Assembly (NCBI GenBank): GCA_024180945.1
Contig: JAKSGN010000016.1
Span: forward strand, 434,001 to 498,000
From: Macrophomina tecta
Lineage: Eukaryota; Ascomycota; Dothideomycetes; Botryosphaeriales; Botryosphaeriaceae
Reading direction: 5' to 3'
Length of the DNA stretch: 64,000 nt
In this document: piece by piece, positions 61,030-64,000 of the stretch
How positions within the stretch are numbered: the stretch's first letter is position 1
Layout of the letters: every line of letters starts with the position of its first letter
Program-made: the position numbers and the translations under genes
The notes under the pieces: generated by a model
Told to the model about the DNA's origin: nothing
Seen by the model: the letters and a program-made list of their open reading frames with translations, nothing else
Database searches by the model: none

Positions 61030-62220
61030 ACGTCGATATAAACAACAACGGTCCCCTATAGCTAACTATAGCCGACCTCTTTTAGGTCATCCAAGATATA
61101 CAAGGCCAGATCGGCGAACTACGTGGACAACTCTAGGAGTAGACCAACGAGAACACCCAGCTCTATCGATAAATAGGCGAACTTCGCAACCAAGCCACTC
61201 CGATAACCCCTACCCCGGCACCCGTTCACACTCCGGCATTAATAACAACTCAACCTCCTAACAAAAGCACGAAGACGGCTAAGCCAGATCTATTTTACGG
61301 TAATTAAAAGAAGCTCTAGACCTTCCTCTCGTAACTTAACTTATACTTCTTCTTTAACTCTAGAGACTTTCCCACTAACGACAAGAAGATTATATTCGCT
61401 ACCACCTACCTCCGCGACCTTACGGCACAGTGGTTCGAGCCCTACCTTAGAGACCGAATGGAGAAAGAACTAGAAGCACGCAAGGAGAACACTAAGAAAG
61501 TCTTTAGTAGCTATAAGTACTTCGTGACTTAGATTAAGTAAAGCTTCGGAGACCTCGACGAGGTTAACAAGGCCCGACGAGCCGTTATAAACATCCACTA
61601 GAAGACCTTAGTAGCGGACTACACTACAGAATTCTAGAAGGTCGCAGCGTACCTAGATGACTAGTCCGACCGCGCCCTTATAGACTACTACTACCGAGGA
61701 CTTAAGGAAAGGGTCAAAGACTAACTTATAATATAAGATGACCCTAAGACCCTAGACGAGCTTATTAAGCTAGCTATTAAATGCGATAACCGCCTCTTCG
61801 AGCGCTAATCCGAGAAGTATAAGGCAAACTACGGAGCTAATACTTCGCGCCTAGCGCGCCCCAGACACACTTAGGAAGGAGGAGATGCCATGGAGCTAAA
61901 TAATATTAACCGCCGGAACGACCCACCAAAAAGGGACAACTACTATAGGGGAAAGAACAATGGCTACAAGGGAAAATGACGCAAAAAATAGACCCTAGAG
62001 TAAAAATAAAGGTTTGAAAAAGGACTATACGTCTACTACGGTAAGACTTAGGAAAAGATATACTACTACCTTAAGAAGAATAAACAAGTCTCGGCCACAA
62101 CGTAAGAACCGGAAAGCCGAGAGGTCTCTACGGTTACTAAGCAAGAAAACCCTTTCGCCGAGTTCGATAAACGAAGCGAAGAAAGTTAGAGCCCCGAGCA
62201 TTAAAGGCTTAGCTGGATAG
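61030..62220 (+). pseudogene. GypB-3 gag remnant
   Basis: Best preserved gag of the family. An N-terminal heptad-like helix (QDIQGQIGELR near 61090-61125), a Pro/Thr-rich linker (PITPTPAPVHTP near 61200), then capsid blocks (SRDFPTNDKK near 61360, QWFEPYLRDRMEKELEARKE near 61427-61487, LDEVNKARRAVIN near 61555) and a basic tail with a Tyr cluster (62030-62070), possibly a former zinc knuckle. Stops are still TAG/TAA, fewer than in GypB-2. Confidence 0.8.
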
Positions 62221-63089
62221 CCTACTACAATAATAACTACACTACTCACTAGAGCGACAAAGACGCTATAGGCTAGTACCCTAAGAAGCCACGATACGTT
62301 AATGCGACCCTAAGAATAAAGGAAGAGCTTATTAAAGCCTTTCCCAACGACGAGGACCTAGTCGACAGCGACACGGGGGAACTATATAATAGTACCCTAG
62401 AGTTAAGCACGACCGACAATAAGTAATAGTAGAACGAAGCCATGCTCACGAGAATAACCGAATACCTAACCCGATACGGAGAGACACGCCGCGTTACCGA
62501 TAGCCTAGAGCCCACGGTTACCTGGATTCCAGGCCCTATAATTAACCTCGGGATATAGCAATATAAGGTACAGCAAGGAAAGGTATACGCACGCGTATAG
62601 TAAGACGACACCTAGAACCCCTAGAAAGAATTACTACTCGAGACAGCCGACGAACTCGTATCTTAGCTAGAAGACGAGGCAAGGGAGGCACGACGACGGT
62701 AAGACCTATAATACCTTCGTAACATAGCCTACACCCTCTATCAGTACGGCACAGTAACCAGGGAAAGGGGCACCTTATAATAGACACCCTATGAAAAATA
62801 CGACATGCCTACCTTCCAGTATTAGGTCCGAAACGGGTGGATCTACTAGAGACGACTAATCAAACGCGGTAGATAGACGCAATAGAAAGACACCCTAATC
62901 CTAGTCAACGAATAAAACGAGTATATCCGTTGTGAAATAACGGGACGACCTATGTTAAAAAACTAGACGGCTCCCCTAGATAGGGACCCTAGGAGGGGCC
63001 GTTAGATAGGTCCCTTAACCAGGTTATACGCATAACAAACGGAATTATACCTATCGGATTAAACCTATATCGACTTTTACATATCCCAG

Positions 63090-64000
63090 TTATATTCTGC
63101 GGGAAAAAGGCAATGGCTATGATTAATAGCGGCGCATAAGGCGTATTCGTCGACCCTAAGTTTATCGTTAAGAACCAACTATCCTAGTAAGCCAAGGATT
63201 ACCCTTATCGGCTAAGCACGGTGGACGGCTCCCTAGTAGAATACGGAAATAGCTAAATACGAATCGAGATAGGGGAAGTACCCCTTACCGTCGGTAATTA
63301 CTAAGAACGAATTAACCTCGACGTAATAACAATCCCCGGACACGACATTATCCTAGAAATATCGTAGCTAAAGACTTACGAGCCCCATATTAGCTGGAGA
63401 ATAAAGACTATTATATTTCCTAACGAATACTATAGACGCCACCTCGCAACGGCAAGAAGAAGCCAACAGAGCTAGAAGAAAGCGCTAGAGCCTAGGAGCT
63501 AAAGCGGAACCTCTAAGCTAAGATAGTAGAATAATAACGTACCCATAGATATTAAGACTATCAGCTACCGAGCGCTAAAACTTATAACAAGACGAGGAGA
63601 AAAGGCCTACATGATTTACGTAAAACCTAGTAAAGACATCGAGCAAAAGACTCTTACTCGTACGACACGGGGCCTTACGAACAAGAATAAGAATAGCCCT
63701 AAGCTAGTCGAAGAAGACTACCCCCAGAGGCTTAATAGACGATACGGCCACCCGAATAAAGTAGGTACTAGTCTCCTCGGGTACAAGAGCTATAATGACA
63801 AAGGTATTTCGGTAGCCGAGGTTAGCGCAGACCTTAGCGGAATTATAAGGCCTACTACGAACAAATCAGCACCTATACTAGAATTAGAGACAGTCCTATA
63901 GGAGTTCTAGGATATACCGAGAATATTCTAAGAAAGAGGCAAAGGACAACTACTAAAGCATTAGCCATAGGATTATAAGATACCCCTACTCCCGGGAACA
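63090..64000 (+). pseudogene. GypB-3 protease to pre-RT region, right-truncated by window
   Basis: A retroviral-type protease block lies near 63115-63180, its catalytic Asp read as Asn (GAT to AAT) before Ser-Gly, followed by GVFVDPKF. From 63611 to 63901 a frame is open for 96 codons (MIYVKPSKDIEQ at its start, GYKSYNDKGISVAEVSADLS near 63779), matching the mutated 33550-33870 of GypB-2. It is a segment of pol between protease and RT, not a separate gene. Confidence 0.75.

Larger units (their letters stand above)
60145..64000 (+). mobile_element. GypB-3, 5' part of chromovirus, lightly RIPed
   Basis: Starts with a 779-bp LTR whose ends are still TGTTAC...GTTACA and continues through gag and protease to the region before RT, where the window ends. 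CA and TG are more frequent than in GypB-1 and GypB-2, so this is the youngest or least mutated GypB copy. It shows the uninterrupted sequence around the hAT insertion site of GypB-2. Left flank 5-mer CTTTT. Confidence 0.92.

Noticed and set aside
62014..62611. Short ORFs on both strands in GypB-3
   Set aside because: Antisense or out-of-frame to gag-pol and not preserved in GypB-2 beyond the repeat itself.
1..64000. Centromere or telomere identity of the block
   Set aside because: Nested RIPed retrotransposons fit a centromere, but no telomere repeat or other specific signal is visible; sequence alone cannot decide.

Overview
The window is a transposon-dense, AT-rich block of a filamentous ascomycete (Pezizomycotina-type) genome. 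Most of it carries the mark of repeat-induced point mutation (RIP): CpA and TpG are strongly depleted, TpA is in great excess, and decayed reading frames are broken almost only by TAG and TAA where CAG, CAA or TGG would be expected. CpG survives, so this is not simple CpG-methylation decay. I see no rRNA, tRNA or CRISPR and no clearly intact host gene. The only intact long gene is a hAT transposase.

Element names below are mine. GypA and GypB are two Ty3/gypsy chromovirus families with a C-terminal chromodomain. Cop1, Cop2 and Cop3 are Ty1/copia families. CopN is a short copia-type element lacking pol.

Layout: 1-5988, 3' part of GypA-1 (+) with its 3' LTR. 5989-7468, Cop1 fragment. 7469-10090, Cop2 fragment that becomes un-RIPed to the right and is split by a CopN deletion derivative (8117-8953). 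10091-14169, the only stretch that looks like non-transposon DNA: un-RIPed intergenic sequence, a clean solo GypA LTR (10714-11080), a doubtful small gene and an unknown RIP-decayed gene (13262-14014). 14170-25886, GypA-2 (+), split inside its 5' LTR by the complete GypB-1 (-, 14433-22636). 25887-43622, GypA-3 (-), inserted in GypA-2 and itself split by the complete GypB-2 (+, 27240-40145). GypB-2 holds an intact hAT transposon (30596-33455) and a full CopN (34297-36006). 43623-49474, complete Cop2. 49475-60144, three nested Cop3 copies. 60145-64000, 5' part of GypB-3, the least mutated GypB.

Target-site duplications (TSDs) and LTR pairs give the nesting order: older elements are heavily RIPed, while hAT, the solo LTR and the short CopN are nearly clean.

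The most interesting observation is an extra ORF of about 230-250 codons in the gypsy chromoviruses. It lies antisense to gag-pol, between the chromodomain and the 3' LTR. It recurs in four copies of two families and has one architecture: paired cysteine modules (many Cys now read Tyr through TpG to TpA), a charged helical or coiled-coil stretch, and a stop overlapping the end of pol.
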